Below the pieces are notes generated by a model. The model worked only from the letters and a program-made list of their open reading frames with translations, was not told the origin of the DNA and did no database searches. From contig CAUSWF010000002.1 in assembly GCA_963535465.1 (NCBI GenBank), positions 1 through 64,000 on the forward strand: DNA of 64,000 nucleotides. Direction: 5' to 3'. This document shows positions 61,796 to 64,000 of this stretch, in pieces. Positions within the stretch are counted from its first letter, which is position 1, and each line of letters begins with the position of its first letter. The position numbers and the translations under genes were made by a program. Source of the stretch: CAUSWF01 sp963535465. GTDB lineage: Bacteria; Bacillota_I; Bacilli_A; RF39; UBA660.

Positions 61796-63960
61796 TCTTT
61801 TATTTCATCATTATAGGGATTACCATCACTAAGTTGCATAATTTCTACATCTGTTTTACGTTTATCATTAGCAACAACAGCTTCTTTATAAGTTCTATCT
61901 GTTTCAGCTTTATACATATCTATTTGAGAAGTCTATTGTAATTTAGCCTACTCTAGTTGCATTTTCTGCTAATTAAGTTGTTGTACTTGCTATTGTGCTT
62001 TTTGTAATTCCTACTACATCTATTGTAACTATTGTTGTGCCTATTGAAGCTGCTAACCTAACTACTATACTTGATTATTTTCTTTCTTTTGCTTTTGTAT
62101 TGCTTTATGCATTTTAATTTTAACATCAGTAGTACTTTTAGTAGTAGCTAAATCAATTATAGCCTCAGCATCTAACTATCCAGCTTTAATAAGTTCTGGA
62201 ACTAAAGCTTTTAGTTGTTCTGTATCTCTAGTCATATCAGAACTACTAGTAATATGAATATCATAATCAGACATAGTAAAATGTTCTGGCAAAGCTGTAA
62301 ATATTCTAACTTGTTTATCTCCTAAAATAAGAGTTCCAGTAATTCCATTCTTAAATACTATTTTAGCTTCATTAAGAGCGTCTAATAATATCTCTTCAGT
62401 AACAGTATCCATCTATTGATACCAGTGCTTGCTAATTATAAATGAATTATTTACAGAAGTTTGTACATTAGTAACAGCATCTCTTTGCTATATACCATTT
62501 AACCTTTCTTTAAATACTCCTGTAATTGATGAGCATGTTTGCTCTACACTATCCATAGCTAACTATATTGCTTGTATAGCCTAAACTTTAACTGTGTCAT
62601 CATATCCATTATATATAGTATTAGGAGCAGTCTAGCCATTACCTAATCTTCCTTCCTAAGAACTATCAATTAAAAATGCACCTTGTTTCTTCCAAGCTAA
62701 AGCTTTCTATATTCTGTCAGTAAGATTCACTCCTAAAAATTTAGGAAGCATAGAAACATCAATAATATCACCAACAGTTCCAGAACTAGCTATAAGATTA
62801 TCACGATAAAAATTGAGTAAATCATATTTATCCTATAAATTTGCACAAGCCAATACTAAAGAATAAGGCTAGTTACTTCTATTAGCATTATAGATGCCAT
62901 TAACACTTAAACTACAATAATTTGGATTATCTACACTTCTTATTACAGAATCATCTTTACCTATAAGAATATGTATATCCTAGCCAATTCTAATAGTTTT
63001 ATATCTTTGCATTACGTAGTGCTTATCCGTTTCTAACCATTCTACTTCATATACAGGGATTAAATCTCTGTATCTATATTGTTCATTTGGAGTTCCAACT
63101 ATAGCTATTTCTTCGCCAGCTCTAATTCCCATAGTATCTCCTCCTGTAGTTCTAACATAATAAGAACCACTATCCCAAGAAAAATCATTCCATGTATCTA
63201 CTATATCTTTTATATCTTTCTTAGATAAATCATTGCCATATTCATTAAGAATCTAACTTCTTGTAAGCCATCTTCTAACAACACAACGATAAGAATCTTT
63301 TAGATAATTTGATTCTGGATTAATATCAAAGAACGTATTTCTAGGATCTAAAATATCTATTTTTACATTATTTTTACTAACAGAAGGCTTAGTACGATAG
63401 CACATGTATCCAGCTATAAGTAAATCTAATAATAAACGTTTTTGTTTATTTTTAAAATCTGTTTCTCTAGACTACATTATATACTATATTACATTCTAAG
63501 CTGCTATCTCATATTCAGAAGTAAAATCATAATTAAGATCTTCGATAAGATTTTCAATATCCTACTATATAAGAACATCCTAAATATCTTTTTTATTTTG
63601 TATCTATTCTAATAATTTATTCTTGAGTCTTTTCTATAAAAAAGAAACAACTTCTGTAACTATTTTTATCTATTTTTCTCTAGTTATTTTACTTATAGTA
63701 TCTGTATCTTTACATGTTACTTTTGGTAAAGTAGGCATACCTAAATATTCTCCAACTAAAGCATCTATATGTTTTCTAATTAATGGAGTAAATTCTACAG
63801 ATGTTGGATTGCCTATACCATAATTTTCTTCTAAATATCTAAACTATTCAGCATCACGTACACCATTATAATAATTATAAGCTTTCTATAATTCTGTTTT
63901 TTCTTGTACTAGTTCAGCAATAGTTTTATTACTCTTTTCAATTAAATCTTCATCACTCAT
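61792..63960 (-). CDS. Portal protein, crAss-like
   Basis: The 722-residue product is predicted to form the dodecameric portal ring through which DNA is packaged and ejected. The middle holds typical portal features: a run of helices, then SSITGVFKERLNGIQQRDAV at about residues 475-500, like the stem region of podovirus and crAss portals. The C-terminus (about 620-690) is a glutamine-rich coiled coil in which 12 of the Gln codons are TAG. Reading TAG as a stop would destroy the gene. The ATG chosen overlaps the end of the upstream gene. The TGA stop overlaps the next ATG (ATGA), a coupling arrangement seen repeatedly here. Its place at the head of the virion genes fits crAss synteny. Function rests on sequence feel and position, not a search. 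Confidence 0.8.
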
Positions 63961-64000
63961 GGCATTTTATACATCTTCTATCTTTAGGACAATTGTAAGG
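63953..64000 (-). CDS. C-terminal end of an unknown upstream gene (partial)
   Basis: Only the last 15 residues are in the window, ending in TGA. They contain a cysteine cluster, NCPKDRRCIKCHE, whose C-x(5)-C-x(2)-C-H spacing could bind zinc. The stop lies a few bases inside the portal gene, in another frame, so the two genes overlap by 8 bases and are probably translationally coupled. Position just upstream of the portal is where crAss-like phages carry packaging genes, but nothing here identifies the product. Confidence 0.5.
   Translation of the reverse strand, partial: PYNCPKDRRCIKCHE

Noticed and set aside
1..64000. Suppressor tRNA, other tRNA genes, CRISPR arrays or insertion sequences
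   Set aside because: I saw no cloverleaf-type sequence, no regular direct repeats and no transposase in either strand; the gaps between genes are too short to hold most of them.
63953..64000. C-terminus of the large terminase subunit
   Set aside because: Terminase is often upstream of the portal in phages, but 15 residues with a Cys cluster cannot support that name.

Overview
This window is the late (virion) gene block of a tailed gut phage of the crAss-like group, order Crassvirales, which infects Bacteroidales. The DNA is very AT-rich. Every supportable gene lies on the minus strand, and genes abut or overlap with almost no spacer. Read with the standard bacterial code, the minus strand breaks into dozens of fragments. 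Read with TAG as glutamine and only TAA/TGA as stops (genetic code 15), those fragments join in constant frame into 32 genes, several of them giant. The annotation below uses that code. No suppressor tRNA is visible here, so it must be encoded outside the window or by the host.

Transcription runs from right to left. At 61.8-64.0 kb are the tail end of an unknown gene and the portal gene. At 60.5-61.8 kb are three small genes: a membrane protein, an HExxH-motif protein and a helical protein. At 42.6-60.5 kb is a large tail-appendage module. It includes a fiber with a glycerophosphodiester-phosphodiesterase-like domain, a fiber with lamin-tail and metallophosphoesterase domains, a 2489-residue fiber with a CotH-kinase-like region, and a long fiber with a classic tail-fiber repeat motif. 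At 37.0-42.5 kb are the capsid genes: scaffold, major capsid protein and three further conserved virion proteins. At 32.3-37.0 kb are connector-type genes and a BspA-like leucine-rich-repeat protein. At 24.4-32.4 kb are two large tail-barrel proteins.

At 1-24.4 kb are the genes whose position matches the crAss virion cargo module: proteins thought to be packaged and injected with the DNA. They are a cargo protein interrupted by a complete LAGLIDADG intein, a DUF192 protein, a small Gln-rich protein, two cargo proteins of 1351 and 652 residues, a 2989-residue protein containing a full SF1 helicase motif set, and the first 1776 residues of a giant protein resembling the crAss virion RNA polymerase, whose 3' end lies beyond position 1.

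The most notable points are: the intein, which itself uses TAG as Gln; 12 in-frame TAG codons within about 50 codons of the portal C-terminus; uneven TAG use, with capsid genes almost free of it; a recurring K-[FY]-x-x-G-G motif in the cargo proteins; and three different enzyme-like domains on neighbouring fibers. Five hairpins that look like terminators flank the capsid, fiber and cargo genes. All function calls come from reading motifs by eye plus knowledge of crAss-like gene order; no database search was run.
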